This document shows, in pieces, positions 36,701-46,834 of a stretch of 64,000 nt of DNA. The notes beneath the pieces are model-generated. The model did not search any database. It was not told the DNA's origin and saw nothing but the letters and a program-made list of their open reading frames with translations. The translations under genes were made by a program, and so were the position numbers. The stretch's first letter is position 1. Each line of letters opens with the position of its first letter. The stretch comes from Helicoverpa zea (taxonomy: Eukaryota > Arthropoda > Insecta > Lepidoptera > Noctuidae): the NCBI RefSeq assembly GCF_022581195.2, contig NC_061474.1, forward strand, positions 8,556,001-8,620,000, read 5' to 3'.

Positions 36701-38812
36701 GACTTTTGGTCTCTCACGTATGTGGCAATTATATAAGCACGTATGAAATCAGGCAAGCAAAGCTTCTCAACAATAGGATATCTATACTAATATTATAAAG
36801 CTGAAGAGTTTGTTTGTTTGAACGCGCTAATCTCAGGAACTACTGGTCCGATTTGAAAATTTCTTTCAGTGTTAGATAGCCCATTTATCGAGGAAGGCTA
36901 TAGGCTACTTTTTATCCCGGTACGGGAAGTAGTTCCCACGGGATGCGGGTGAAACCGCTGGCAGAAGCTAGTGTAGGATACAAATGCGCATTGAGCCAGA
37001 TGACTGACTTAAGGATTCCAAAGTTATTGGCGGAACTGTAAAAAAACCTCTTTGAATATTTTTACTACCGTCGTCATCAGCAATCGTCAATTTCAGACTT
37101 CTAAAGGCCATCTTTCTGTGCAATCATTTCTTCCACCTTGGCATGGGTGAGACTACACAAAAAAACACAAAAACAGCTTATAAACCAGAACATACACTAT
37201 TAAAGTTCACACATTTCCAATTTCATCCACACAATTACAAATTTATATTACACTGCCACTTTTAAATAGTTCACATCCCATAAATGCTACACCACACCAC
37301 CAGTTTTTCTAACCATATCTTCAATATTCCCCTCAGCATCAGGCACCCCAGTAGCAGTGGCGCTGAACTTCGACGCTCGCGACGAGCCGGACGTGGAGTC
37401 GGAGGAGACAGGAGGACTCATGAAGATCATGATCTTTCTGGAGTTCGTCGAGAGCTCCGTTAGGGATACCATGTTGCCGCCTGGGAAGGGTAAGTTGTTT
37501 AGTGTTATTTATTAAACTTGAATATCGGAAAGTGCAGAGGTATACATGGATTTATGAAGGCAAAGTAAACGAAAATGCTTTTGAACTCCTTTCGAATAAG
37601 TTTTTACCGTATAAAAATTTCACTCATAAAAAGTACTACTAATATTGTCAAAACATTTGTAGCAATCTCAGAATCTAGTATATCTAAGCAGGATCTATAA
37701 CGGGTTAGAAACATGGAGTTTTGCAAACGGGATTCTTTTATAGTCTTTGGAAGAACTAAGAATGATCTCTGTAAATTTTCCTTCTAATAGGAGGATTTAA
37801 CGGGAGGTGCAACATCAAAGTTCACAGTACCTCAATATCCTAAATCAATTTGCGGGGTCAAAACTAGCAGCTCTATAAACCTTAATAATTCACAGGCACA
37901 ATCCTTCATTCCTTCATGATGGCGACAGCGGAAAGCCTGACACCACGGGAGAATGTAGCCGCCATCAGAGCATTAGAGAACGCCACCATGACCCTCGCCA
38001 AGGAGACAGGCTTCCGAGGAGTTTTTACTACCAACACCAGCCCGCTTACACAGGTAAGGAAGGAAGAAATATTTATTTGCGTAGAACATAAGTGGTAGCA
38101 ATTTAATCTGTGGTTAATCATCATCATCATTACGATTTATGTAATTAGCTGTTAAAACCGTGTAAGTCGAATAAATAAAATAAATAAAATCATCATAACC
38201 TTTTTATCGTCCCACTGAGAGTAGGATTGAGCGTTTATCAACACAGTGGTGTATAGTTCAAACTATATTCTGCCTTGTTGGAATGTAATATGGAAGTAAA
38301 TATGGCGGGGCTTCAAGAACTAGCTTTTAAGTGACGTTTTATTTCTTGGGAACTGCCTTCGTATTATCATCTGCCTAGCCTTTTCCCAACTATGTGGGGT
38401 TGGATATCAGTCTTAAAAAATGCAGCGGCGTACCAGTGTTTTACATGGAGCGATTACCTATCTGATCTCCTCAACCCAGTTACCAGGGCAAAATGATACC
38501 CCTTGATAGGGCTGGTTGTATGACTTTCTGGCTTCTAACATCCGTAACGACTTCCAAAAATGTTCAAATGACTTTTTGCTTTTTCTAATTAATCCACAAC
38601 CATATCATCGATATAAAAAATTGTCTTTTTTTCTTAATATTAAAGAATATTTTTACTATTATTTATTTCAGCAATTAGGAACAGATGTCCTAGGCTACCA
38701 AACCTTACTGGATTACCAAATAAATCAGTACGTTGACCCCAACGGAGACAGAATATTCGGGAAGGCTCCCGATGATATGCGAGCTATTGTATGCTGGAAA
38801 CCGTTGGACTAA
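24628..38812 (+). CDS. ebony: ebony, N-beta-alanyl-biogenic-amine synthetase
   Basis: Sixteen coding exons join to 2589 nt (862 aa; the fly protein is about 880): 24628-24748, 27842-27989, 28464-28597 (or a later copy), 29390-29566, 30127-30353, 30895-31171, 31727-31894, 32346-32504, 32994-33133, 33504-33594, 33948-34160, 34623-34761, 36443-36585, 37337-37489, 37896-38053, 38672-38812. All borders are GT-AG and all phases agree. The adenylation domain (about 1-540) has YTSGSTGIPKG (184-194), NFYGSTE (331-337), YRTGD (423-427), GRTDSQVKIRGHRVD (440-454) and the catalytic lysine of NGKVDR (531). The carrier domain has GGNSL with the phosphopantetheine serine at 601. The C-terminal amine-selecting, GNAT-like domain spans about 640-862. 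The enzyme activates beta-alanine and joins it to dopamine, histamine or related amines in epidermis and glia. The tripled exon 3 is the oddity. Confidence 0.96.
24749..27841 (+). other. ebony intron 1 with repeat content
   Basis: 24780-24845 is a SINE tail (gcccagcagtgggacgat). 25580-25640 is a Helitron 5' relic. 26406-26800 is two Helitron relics on the minus strand. 27590-27775 contains a MITE relic (gctcataaatcagtat, ggcattagaccgactaag). The 89-codon frame at 25693-25962 has no support as a gene. The acceptor is a long T tract before cag at 27839-27841. Confidence 0.6.
26406..26800 (-). mobile_element. Two overlapping Helitron relics
   Basis: The right-to-left reading starts near tttatattagtata (about 26785) and a family 3' end (ctag, then gcgcggtttcacccgc) sits at 26406. 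The body phrase gaaagaatt...aaatcggttcataag is repeated at 26510-26545 and 26705-26735, showing two stacked copies. Between them is a three-fold aaaaaatatcccctcat repeat (26569-26624). Confidence 0.6.
27842..27989 (+). CDS. ebony: ebony exon 2
   Basis: Residues 41-89. Encodes the start of the adenylation domain, including SYSELAARTNSLARAIAAR and GDYVIAVCMQP, both well conserved in Ebony. GC-rich compared with its surroundings (cgcgcgcgcggcc). Leaves a two-base codon remainder, completed by the first base of exon 3. Confidence 0.93.
28178..28362. mobile_element. MITE in ebony intron 2
   Basis: Ends related as inverted repeats (gaactgtaaacttttagtcg at the left; tggtttagtctgcagtgtac at the right). 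Inside are cataaatcagtatagagatg and ggtattagaccgactaaaaa. Related copies occur at 6090-6420, 27600-27770 and 35020-36372. Non-coding. Confidence 0.6.
28464..28597 (+). CDS. ebony: ebony exon 3, copy A
   Basis: Residues 90-134 of the model: ATWKAGAAYVPMEP, FPQARITHILNDAEP and VVYDDTG, part of the adenylation domain core. Preceded by a normal intron and a cattccag acceptor, followed by gtatgttgg. Four silent differences separate it from copy B in its 5' third. I used this copy for the gene model, but copies B and C fit the frame equally. Confidence 0.85.
28626..28759 (+). CDS. ebony: ebony exon 3, copy B
   Basis: Encodes the same residues as copy A. Its 5' part matches copy C (ctgctagcgacctggaagg) and its 3' part matches copy A, so it is a mosaic of the other two. 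Both borders look like splice sites, but the 28-bp spacers are too short to be spliced as introns. Confidence 0.6.
28788..28921 (+). CDS. ebony: ebony exon 3, copy C
   Basis: One amino-acid change against copies A and B (aspartate to asparagine in HILNNAEP) and two silent changes near its end. It is followed by the true intron 3 donor region (gtgatg). If it is the ancestral copy, A and B are additions. Confidence 0.65.
28985..29055. repeat. Perfect 30-bp hairpin in ebony intron 3
   Basis: Arms 28985-29014 and 29026-29055 are exact inverted copies (arm starts aaagtcaagcatgtggataa) with an 11-base loop. It lies 64 bp after the exon 3 triplication. A degraded Helitron fragment follows at 29065-29165. 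Confidence 0.88.
29390..29566 (+). CDS. ebony: ebony exon 4
   Basis: Residues 135-193. Carries the phosphate-binding core A3 motif YTSGSTGIPKG at its end, the signature of the adenylate-forming superfamily. The acceptor is ttgttgtag; the donor is G|gtgggt. Confidence 0.94.
29617..29766. repeat. Inverted-repeat element in ebony intron 4
   Basis: Arms of about 61 bp (29617-29677 and 29705-29766) match with only a few changes. The outer ends read gacggctcctaagtatactg. The loop is about 27 bp. This fits a small fold-back MITE. Confidence 0.82.
30127..30353 (+). CDS. ebony: ebony exon 5
   Basis: Residues 194-269. Encodes NRLWWQFHTFPY, ALTFVDSVCEIWGPLLHG and DPQKLVNVLADNQ, which align with the adenylation core that shapes the beta-alanine pocket. 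Ends in phase 0 at caggtgagt. Confidence 0.94.
30450..30622. mobile_element. GC-rich MITE in ebony intron 5
   Basis: Imperfect inverted ends of about 35 bp: acacacggcaccgcgcaccg at the left, complement of the right end acacacggttccgcacaccg. About 173 bp. The minus-strand frame through it is a product of the GC ends. Confidence 0.65.
30895..31171 (+). CDS. ebony: ebony exon 6
   Basis: Residues 270-361. Contains LVPTLLRSILMYL, LWVCSGETLS (A4 region) and NFYGSTEVMGDVT (A5, which contacts the adenylate). Donor G|gtaagt. Confidence 0.95.
31727..31894 (+). CDS. ebony: ebony exon 7
   Basis: Residues 362-417. Encodes YLLDEEMNP, GEVWVAGTNLAAGYVGG and FVDNPH, the A6 region between the two adenylation subdomains. 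Confidence 0.94.
32346..32504 (+). CDS. ebony: ebony exon 8
   Basis: Residues 418-470. Holds A7 (LYRTGD) and A8 (GRTDSQVKIRGHRVDLQEVD), the hinge for the large rotation between adenylation and thiolation. Confidence 0.95.
32994..33133 (+). CDS. ebony: ebony exon 9
   Basis: Residues 471-517 of the small adenylation subdomain (CVVLCYGVERG, LSFVTIKPDAR, LTHYMIPQ). Acceptor cttctcag, donor cag|gtaaat. Confidence 0.93.
33504..33594 (+). CDS. ebony: ebony exon 10
   Basis: Residues 518-547. Includes A10 (PLLVNGKVDRQALL) with the catalytic lysine at about 531, which is needed for adenylate formation. Confidence 0.94.
33948..34160 (+). CDS. ebony: ebony exon 11, carrier domain
   Basis: Residues 548-618. 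A peptidyl-carrier domain: LFETVGAVLGR, then FYELGGNSLNSIYTITRLRDKGY. Serine 601 in GGNSL is the expected phosphopantetheine attachment site that holds beta-alanine as a thioester. Confidence 0.95.
34623..34761 (+). CDS. ebony: ebony exon 12
   Basis: Residues 619-664. End of the carrier domain (DISDFLGASNLGEVLSHM) and an acidic linker (NPHSDDGDNELFTAEPL) leading into the amine-selecting domain. Confidence 0.93.
34762..36442 (+). other. ebony intron 12, holding a nested insertion
   Basis: A 1681-bp intron. A MITE of the 28178 family seems to run from about 35020 to 36372 and is itself interrupted by a hAT-type element at 35092-36182. The acceptor tttctttccag is intact. Confidence 0.7.
35092..36182. 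mobile_element. hAT-type non-autonomous element (1091 bp)
   Basis: Ends are cagtggttcccaaactt and its complement aagtttgggaaccactg form, typical of hAT elements, flanked by a perfect 8-bp target duplication gcctaatt (35084-35091 and 36183-36190). Inside, 35333-35400 has a different MITE-like phrase (cagtggcggcgtagcatcgg) and 35820-35960 has a Helitron-like relic, so it may itself carry passengers. No transposase frame. Confidence 0.9.
36443..36585 (+). CDS. ebony: ebony exon 13
   Basis: Residues 665-712. Start of the amine-selecting domain: VSSFYNKAELEQFL and DYAVLISDTWPALISAKLS, aligned with the C-terminal acyltransferase-like region of fly Ebony. Confidence 0.93.
36781..36971 (+). mobile_element. 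Non-autonomous Helitron in ebony intron 13
   Basis: A well-preserved copy: starts tctatactaatattataaag after an A and ends gcgggtgaaaccgctggcag followed by aagctag before a T. The 3' hairpin (gcgggtgaaaccgc) and CTAG end are the Helitron hallmarks. Confidence 0.85.
37337..37489 (+). CDS. ebony: ebony exon 14
   Basis: Residues 713-763. Encodes VAVALNFDARDEPDVESEE and IFLEFVESSVRDTMLPPGKG, a conserved beta-strand and helix of the amine-selecting domain. Confidence 0.94.
37896..38053 (+). CDS. ebony: ebony exon 15
   Basis: Residues 764-816. Encodes ILHSFMMATAESLTPRENV and GFRGVFTTNTSPLTQ, the best-conserved C-terminal block of Ebony. Confidence 0.95.
38358..38572 (-). mobile_element. SINE fragment in ebony intron 15
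   Basis: Reversed tRNA-derived SINE body and tail (catctgcctagccttttccc, ctcctcaacccagttaccag, tgactttctggcttctaaca). The tRNA head is absent. Confidence 0.65.
38672..38812 (+). CDS. ebony: ebony exon 16 (stop codon)
   Basis: Residues 817-862 and the TAA at 38810-38812. Ends LDYQINQYVDPNGDRIFGKA, then PDDMRAIVCWKPLD, matching the C-terminus of insect Ebony. Confidence 0.95.
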   Translation, partial: QLGTDVLGYQTLLDYQINQYVDPNGDRIFGKAPDDMRAIVCWKPLD

Positions 38813-39822
38813 CCTGTGATATGGTAATTTAGACTATTGGCCAGTTTTGCAGGTTACTGATAAAGTCTCTATCTCTTATCTGACAGATAAACTATACTCT
38901 CGGTTTTACAGGTCTCGGATAACAATATCTGGCAGATATCATAACTAACGGCATAACTAACGGCATAACTAGCATAACTAACGGACACTTTATCGGTAAC
39001 CAGTGGATCCGGGCCTGTGTGCATAAAATATACATATTTTAAATTGTGTTCTTAGTATATCTCTATTTACGGATGATTTCTATAATATATCCATTTATTT
39101 TATACAGATTGAATTTTGTCATTAGCTCCACAATAATAATGTCCAATCCCGCGATTAGAGATTGGACATTCGATGGATAGATTATAAGAATCCGTAGTTA
39201 GTCGATTAGTGATTTTGTTATAAAAAGTTTACTTGCAAAAGTATTTTTTTGTTTGTTATGAATAAGTGTGACTTCAAAAATGGATTCTACTGTTAAAGTT
39301 TTAGAGCCGATTTTGACTTGTCTTTAAATATTAAAAGGGCTTAAGTGCAAGAGTATTAAGTAGATAAGTAGTAAGATTATTATTTAGTGAGCCTATTAGA
39401 CAAGTAGTAAGTTAGAGCGCTTAGTATAAGGACGTTGAATTCATGCTTGTTGAATTTAGACTTTATTACTTATACGTAAGGTGTATTTTTCATTGACCAG
39501 TGATAAATTACAGTATTTCTTAAGTTTTACTTCTTGCCTGTTCTGAAATGACAATTCTATATTTAGAAAAATATTCTGTGAATTTGATGTTGTAAGTTTA
39601 TCTATATGATATTAATTTTATTTAACCTCGCAACTTTTTTGTTTGATAAGTAATTTTTTAACTAAGTTTTAATGTTATATTTAACCAAAATAATCACATT
39701 ATAAAAATCAAGTTTCATCGAACTGTTCGTACCATTTTTTACCAACTTCCCAAAAAGAAGGAGTACCTATCTCAATTTGAATTTTGTATTTTATTTTCTT
39801 GAAATATGGAAAAATAAATAAA
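38813..39822 (+). other. ebony 3' flank, probable 3' UTR
   Basis: Non-coding. 38935-38990 has three to four near copies of cataactaacgg. The first clear AATAAA hexamers are at 39813-39822, which would give a 3' UTR of about 1 kb. Transcript data would be needed to fix the end. Confidence 0.35.
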
Positions 39823-42800
39823 ACACAAATCTACATTTAGATATTTAATACGAGAAAATACAACATTAGAAAATTGCACAAATCGTTTTGCACAAGGCAA
39901 CTTACTCAAGGCAATTGCACAAGATTATTGCACAATTGCACGAGTGGATTGCACAATACAACTCGATGTGCGCAATACAAGACATACAAATAGTTTCTTA
40001 TATAGACTATATAATATAGATAGACTCAAAACTCCGATCCAAATTGAAACGAAGAAGTCAACATTTGAATTAAAATCTTGCAACAATAATAGAATAAAAT
40101 ACTTGTATTCACAATTTCGAATTTTGTAATATGACCTTACATCGAAAAAAAATGCTGGTGTTTAAACAGTATAATAGTATGTTTGCCAGTTGTTCAACTA
40201 AAAGACGTTTTGTAAATGTGTGAGGAATATAAAAATTGATTCATACATTAAGAACATAGGCAATGTTTAACGTTGTGAATTGACAAGATTGAAACAAAAT
40301 GACTCTGTTATAATTTAAAATATTCAAGATGTTCAAGCATTAAACTGGATAGCACTATTTACTAGGCCAGGTTCTGCCAACAGTTTCTGTTGCTTTATAA
40401 TATCAGTACCTATAGATTATGCTTGAACATTTGAATACAAAAACACAACATACGTAAATGTTAATATAATGTACGGCCAGTTAGACCAAACACTTAAACC
40501 ACATATTCACAATCTGCATACAAAACTCGGCGACCCAACGGTCCGATCCAGCGCCCTTGCGAAACAGAGGTCGCTAGCAAGGGTCGGCCGATTGTACTTG
40601 CGACATCGACGGGTAAATGTGTTGATTGTTTATGGGTACAAATCTCTCTCATCTGTTGTCAGAAATATGGTGTTACGTACTAAGTTATGTAAGATACGAT
40701 ATTGGAGTCAAATATATGGACTCTTTTTAAATGCCCTGAAACTATGACATGTTTTGTATGATTTTTCGATTATTAAACAATTTTTTTATGACACACCTAA
40801 TTAAGTACGAGTCGTCACAAAAAATATTTTTGTATTGGTCCAGATTTACGGGTCGCCAGTTTGAACCAGACAAAGGTCGCTAGGAATTTGTACCCCAACT
40901 GAATAGTGGTTTTAAACAACATTTAATAATTGTACTATAATCCTAGCATGAACATATGTATGTCTGTGTTTTTGGTATTATCATGTAAGATGGAGATTTT
41001 ATTCTTCAATACGGTGTATTTTTTGCTGAGTGTAGTAATATTACTATTTTTTTAATTGACGATTTTTGACATGAAGTAAGAACTAAAAAAGTTAAAAACA
41101 ACTTGTATTTAAATATTATGTTGTCCTACATTTGTTCATGTTAGGATGAAATCTAAAGACTTAAACCTAATTTACAACACAATAAGACTTGGACACATCG
41201 AATAAAAAATGTAGCTTATGAAATACCTATGCACCAAAAATCAACTACATAAAATATATATTTTTACGTTTCTGACACGTTTCTTATTTGAATTGGTAAC
41301 TTTAGGATCAATGTATGAGTTGAAGCTCCCTATTGAATTTTGCTTTGTAATTTTTTTTTTCAGTTTCACATAGGAACATTGGTACAGTAAAAATTGACCA
41401 AAAGGTCACACCTAGCCCGTTTTAAGCGCTGATATACGCGAGACACAATTGATTTTCTATTGTTTTAAAATAATTAGTGACATGCAAGCAGTTAAAGCAG
41501 TGTTTAAATAACAAGTTATCTCTGTCGCTAACACCTTATTGTAGCGACAGACATATTTTTAAACACAACTTATTGAATGACATTTTGACTATTCGAGAGA
41601 TTGATAACCGATCTCTCAATAAGGAAGATAGATAAGAACAAAATGGACTCCTATGTTTTTTCGCTATTTTTTGATGATAGTGCACAGTACAGTTTGACAG
41701 TAATGCACAGTTGTATTTTTCTTTAAGGTGATATTTTATGTGTGTTACCAAGAAATTATTTAAAAATTGACGTTTTGCATCTGCATTCGGTGTGTCCCAG
41801 CCTTTATACACAACCTACACAGACAACCAGATATTGTAAGTACAGTCAGCGAAATAAGTAGCAATTATTTTACAAGAAAAATACTTTTTCGGCCATTTTG
41901 AGCATTTTTTTTTAATTTATAAAAATTTTGTAGCATGCCGCAAATCTTTGTATAAGTTGTAATTACATTTTTCCAATTTTTAATGTCAATTGGTAAACAG
42001 GAAAAAAATTATAATGTCATATTTCTTTCTTTCTGTTCAAGAAAATTAAGTGTTTAAATTTGCTTATGTCGCTGACTGTACCTATCGCTATAATTATGAA
42101 AATAGTAAATATGCTTAGGAAACATTCAGAAAAAACATTTACTTACTAACTAGGAAAAATTGTCCAAACTTCATATTTGTGAAAATATCATGTTATCATT
42201 AAAATATTAGGCGAATAACAAAAGTACAGTTAGAGGTAGTTAATTGGTAACAAAATATGTAATATAGAGGTATCAAAATGTGCGTGTTTTCCGACACATT
42301 TTAAATTCATATATAATTTCAATTTGCAGTGAGTATTTTGTTTGTAAATAATGTAACAATTGTATTTAAAATATATGTTTAAGTATAATTAAAATATACA
42401 TCACAATAATTTTAGGTATATACATTTTAGTAAAAAAATATTAACGAAAAGTAAAATTATTCAAAATGTTTTGTATCTAATAAATAATACTAGATCTCTA
42501 TACGTGATAAGATAGTGATAATAACTGTGTTATAAAATCTGAGTAGTAATAAGTTGGAAATAAGTTATCAAAATGTAATTTATTTCATAATAAAGAAAAT
42601 TAATCAGAAACTTGTCTATTAATTAAATATGTGTCTAATTTGTACTGTTCGGTTAGATAATTCAAAAAATACTTCTATTAGGACAGAGGTATTTTAATAT
42701 TTAGGAATTTTCATTTTTGGTCTCGATAGTAGTAAAATTTGATCTAAAATTTTTCAAAATCAACAAACTAATGACCATTTTAAAAACAAAATAGTCAACT

Positions 42801-43783
42801 AAAAGACGTTTTAAAAAGTCATACGCCAGAAAAATGTCGTATTGTACTTTGCAATCAAATAAAAACTAAAGACATTAATGAAACTATTTAAAATGATCAT
42901 TTTTAACATGTCAGGTGATGATTTCAGAATAAATAAAGTAGTTTCGTCAATATTAGAAAGAAAATCATAAATGCTGACTATATTTTCGTCATCACGCATA
43001 GAACTTTTGTTGCTAAATGAACTTTGTTCAGAAGTTAAAGACATGATGCTGGAAACTTAATAAAGAGTTTAATGACTTTTGACCAAATGCAGGGAGTATT
43101 TTTCTTCGATTTTCACCGATTTTCTAAAAATCCAAATGTACAGTCTGAAATGAAATATGAAATAATTTAGTATACAAAGTCTGATAGGAGACGTTATTGT
43201 GATCGGCACTACAAAATTTAAATTGATTTTGTGGCAGCCCAAAGTAGGTACTGATACTCCAATAAATCGTGTTTTGTTATGAGAAACTGATATTTTAACC
43301 CGCGCGAAGATAATATCCATACAGTAAAACTGTTCTACACAAAAATACCGACTCTCTTAACATTGGCATCCATCTTCAGTGGTATTTTAACATAGGATTG
43401 GAACCTGTTTTTGCTCTAGAGTTAAGCTCACTTTTTTAAAACTTATTTATTACTTGCTGCTATATTGTTGGCCTTGGGCCTTGGGCTACGACTGACTTGA
43501 CTTTGACTTACAGTAACTTGTATTCCCCTTATGAACTCCCTTTATGAACTCCCTTTATGTACTCCCTTTATGTACTCCCTTTATGTACTCCCCTTATGAA
43601 CTTTCTTATGTACTCCCCTTATAAGCTTCCCTAGTAACTTTGACTTTAGTAACTTTGACTATAGTAACTTTGACTTTAGTTACTTGTACTCTCCTTAAGA
43701 ACTTCCTTATGTACTACTTAACTTTGAGACACAACTTCCTTAGATTCATTTTATGAATTAATAAGAATTAATGAAATACTAAC
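39823..43783. other. Intergenic, no confident gene; minisatellite at right end
   Basis: AT-rich. 39868-39960 has a short imperfect repeat of ttgcacaa/attgcacaag. 42811-43044 on the minus strand is a 77-codon frame with a serine/acidic start and hydrophobic end, preceded by an acceptor-like tttccag. It is listed as a finding only. 43515-43735 is a minisatellite. Confidence 0.35.
43515..43735. repeat. Minisatellite with 13-bp and 15-bp units
   Basis: About eight degenerate units of ccctttatgwact (13 bp) from about 43515 to 43632, followed by three or four units of ttgactttagtaact (15 bp), then further degraded units to about 43735. Both units end in -act, suggesting a common origin. Confidence 0.85.
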
Positions 43784-43789
43784 CTGCGT

Positions 43790-45292
43790 CTAATTGTAAG
43801 CTCGAGGGCGTATAACGTGTCGTTGTTCGACTATCACGCACATGCGCAGTCCTTCCTGACAGTGCATCTGCGTTTGCGCCTCTCGCATAGATATGTGGAT
43901 CCTTGCCCTGAAACATGTACAAGTGTACATTTGTATAAGTAAATACTTAGTTGAAAGAACACTATCTTTCCTCTTTATCATAGGTGCATATATAGTATTC
44001 ATTGTATGTATATATATACATGTATATGTTTATTTTGGTGATTATATATTAGTTATTTCTTTTTTCTTTTTACACACTCTATCTGCAGGTATCTCTTTTT
44101 ATTCTTACTCTTCGATAACGGGCCTGCTGGAAGAGATTTCTTTTGAAATAAACTGTGCCCCTGTACAATTTTTTTATTTTATTCTTGTCTGTGTTTTTGT
44201 ATCTGTGTACATAAACTATTGAATAAATAAATCAATAAATAAATGCACATTGGGTGACTGGTAATGATGATGCGTAGCCGGTAGGCTACGGCGGCTGTTC
44301 TCATTTAAGGAGATTGCCCAACTGCGCAGGACGTATTATAGTGCAAAGGCAACTATGGAAATAGTGGGTGAGAAATGGCTGCTACCAAAATAAGTGTAGG
44401 TGTTTGAATAGTGTCCAAATTATTAAGTTAGCAAGGCCAAGTAAAGGATGATATCTGTGCATATTTACACCAAACTATCTCAATGGTAATGTTAAAGTTC
44501 ATGAATTATTACCGAATACATATATTTATTGGAGACACCTAATTTTCATCCTTATAATCCTACTGAAAAGCCATTATAACTACGCAGTTTCAAGGTCCGT
44601 TAAAAAAAGAAAAAATCAAAATGGCGGCCAACGGACAGAGCTGACGTAACATCGTCTGCGCACTGAAAACTTTGGCGTACTGCGCAATTACGCATTTCAA
44701 AATACAAAATCGCATAAATTGAAAATCTAACTGCGTAGGCGTCTTATTATGCCAAAAAGTAGCCTCAGAGAGTATACCTATGAGGTAATCTTTTCGGGAA
44801 TGTTTTAAAGAAAAGGCATTTAAATTAGAAAACAGTATGATCCGATACACTTTGGTGATTTTTCATACAACACTCAACAGGCATTCAAATTAAAAATTGC
44901 TGAGCAACAGTTAGGTATTCGCTTTTTAGCAATAGTCGATATTATGCTAGGACCTAATATTAAGTTCAAAAATACTAAAGTATTTCACAAAACTTAAAAA
45001 AAATACAAAGCCAGCTTAAAATTGACCCTAGAATTTTTCAAAGTTTCAACAATCAAATCAAAATTTTCCGATTAACTTTTTCAGAAAATTCACCTAATTC
45101 TAGCACCAACACAAATCTGTGTTCATTAAACTTATAACAAACACATAACACAGATTTTTATACAAACAAACAAATTAATTCTTACCTGGTACAACACAAG
45201 ATCCTGACCCACAGCAGTATGAAGGAAACTACCAAGATTCCAGTTATGATGAGAAGTCCGTCCCCTTTCGACTCTGACTCTGAGCCACTCAT
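43790..45292 (-). CDS. Candidate 74-aa single-pass membrane microprotein, two exons
   Basis: Exon 1 is 45186-45292 (start codon at 45290-45292), exon 2 is 43790-43907; together 225 nt, 74 codons plus stop. The N-terminus is acidic and serine-rich (MSGSESESKGDG), followed by a clear membrane segment (LLIITGILVVSFILLWV) and a cysteine pair. The C-terminal half is basic and soluble (MREAQTQMHCQEGL, then EQRHVIRPRAYN). Splice sites are good: AG|gtaag at the donor, tgtttcag| at the acceptor, with matching phase. A donor-like gttagt just after the stop allows another non-coding exon. The family is not recognised. Length is short, so coding status is inferred. Confidence 0.5.
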
Positions 45293-46834
45293 GATGACGT
45301 TTGCATGATAACTGAGACTTGGGTGCACCTCAATCAATGGTGTATGTGTGTGTGTGCAGATCATGCGCCGTAGATGCAGCAGGCATAGGCTAGGAGTCGA
45401 TTTATTTGAGGCTGTGATTTATGAGTGTACTAGGTTTTGTGAGCGGTGTCGCTTGGGACTTAATAAAATTTAAAAAAATGTGATAAATTGCACTTTTCGA
45501 ACGTCAATATTACATGAAAAAGACTACAAAAATGCCAGCCCTATGCAAGTCCTATGTGTTTTTGCTAAGAAAAAGAAATGGCATATCGAACTCCTAAAAT
45601 TCTTTTAAACATGTGTGTTGCTAACATGTTCAAAAGAATTTTACTATAAAATTACTTTCATGGGTGTACCTACTTTGAGAATAAAAGGAGGGTGATGTAC
45701 GTGAATCAGTCGGGAATCAGTCTTAATATAGCTTTAACGGTCACTAGCAATTTGATTCCTATCACTATATCCTGACTTCCCGCGACTATCTCAAGCAGGT
45801 TGGTGTTTGACAATTTTTCTGTAATTAATCAGACATCAAATCATCACTTATTCGGTAACGAAAAGATTCATCATCTACCCAAAACAATAATTCGTCATGT
45901 TCACATCTACAAAAACTAACTTGGCTTCTCATCGGTTTAAAAGAAATACTTACACAACTTTGAGATCAGCTTCCAGTCTAGTCGGCTGTTACCATCCGTC
46001 ATTCATTATATTCGTTGCTTTTCACAGCCCTGGAGTGCTTTCAAAGCGTCGAACGACCCCTCGGGACCAAAGAATGTACTTAGACGTGTTTCAATGCAGT
46101 TTTTAGTTTATCCATAAATGCTGAAACTTTGTTTCGGCTGGCTAAGTATGCATGTGTTCTTTTATTCAAGATCTCGTGGATTGTTAAAGAAAAGAAAAAA
46201 GAACTAGGTAGCTTTCGAGCGGTTACACCCGTGTCCAGTGGGAACTACTGCACGTTACGAGATAAAATATAGCCTATTTTATTTGATAAGTATAGCTTTC
46301 CAACAGGGAAAGAATTTTCAGATCGGTTCAGTTCCGCAGCTTTTAGGGTACAAACTAATAAACAAAATATGTTTCCTATTTATTCAATGAGTATAGACTA
46401 AGCTTTCGCTTATTCCACTATTCACTTAAGTATATTTTTATTTTAAATCTGTTACTAAAATTATATCAAAAAATTTGCATAACAAAACGATGCTAAAATC
46501 AACATGAACCTCCTAAACTCATAAATATTAAAATTGCATCCAGCTCCCAATCTACAGGTGAAATCTAGATTGTAGGCATGCGCCGTTCTGATGCACTGGA
46601 CCTCTCATCCATCATTGTAATGGCTACTTCCGTCTCCCTCACGCCCTTCCTGAATGTTCCATAGGAGGAGGGGGTGGGGGGTAACATCCTACGCATTCCA
46701 GGAAATTTGCACTGTATTGATTTATTGGTGTCCGTGTTAAATAGTTTACAGTATGAATTTTAAAGGTCAATTATGTAACTAGTTATAATTAAGGAAAAAT
46801 AAATAGAAATATCAGGTTTTGGTGACATATTATC
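45293..46834. other. Intergenic with Helitron relic
   Basis: 46205-46410 is a Helitron relic on the minus strand (gagcggttacacccgtgtcc, then gataaaatatagcctatttt). 45600-45645 has a near-palindrome (ttcttttaaacatgtgtgtt / aacatgttcaaaagaa). No gene supported. Confidence 0.4.

Noticed and set aside
43515..43735. CRISPR-like array
   Set aside because: Units are contiguous with no unique spacers, and the genome is an animal's; it is a minisatellite.
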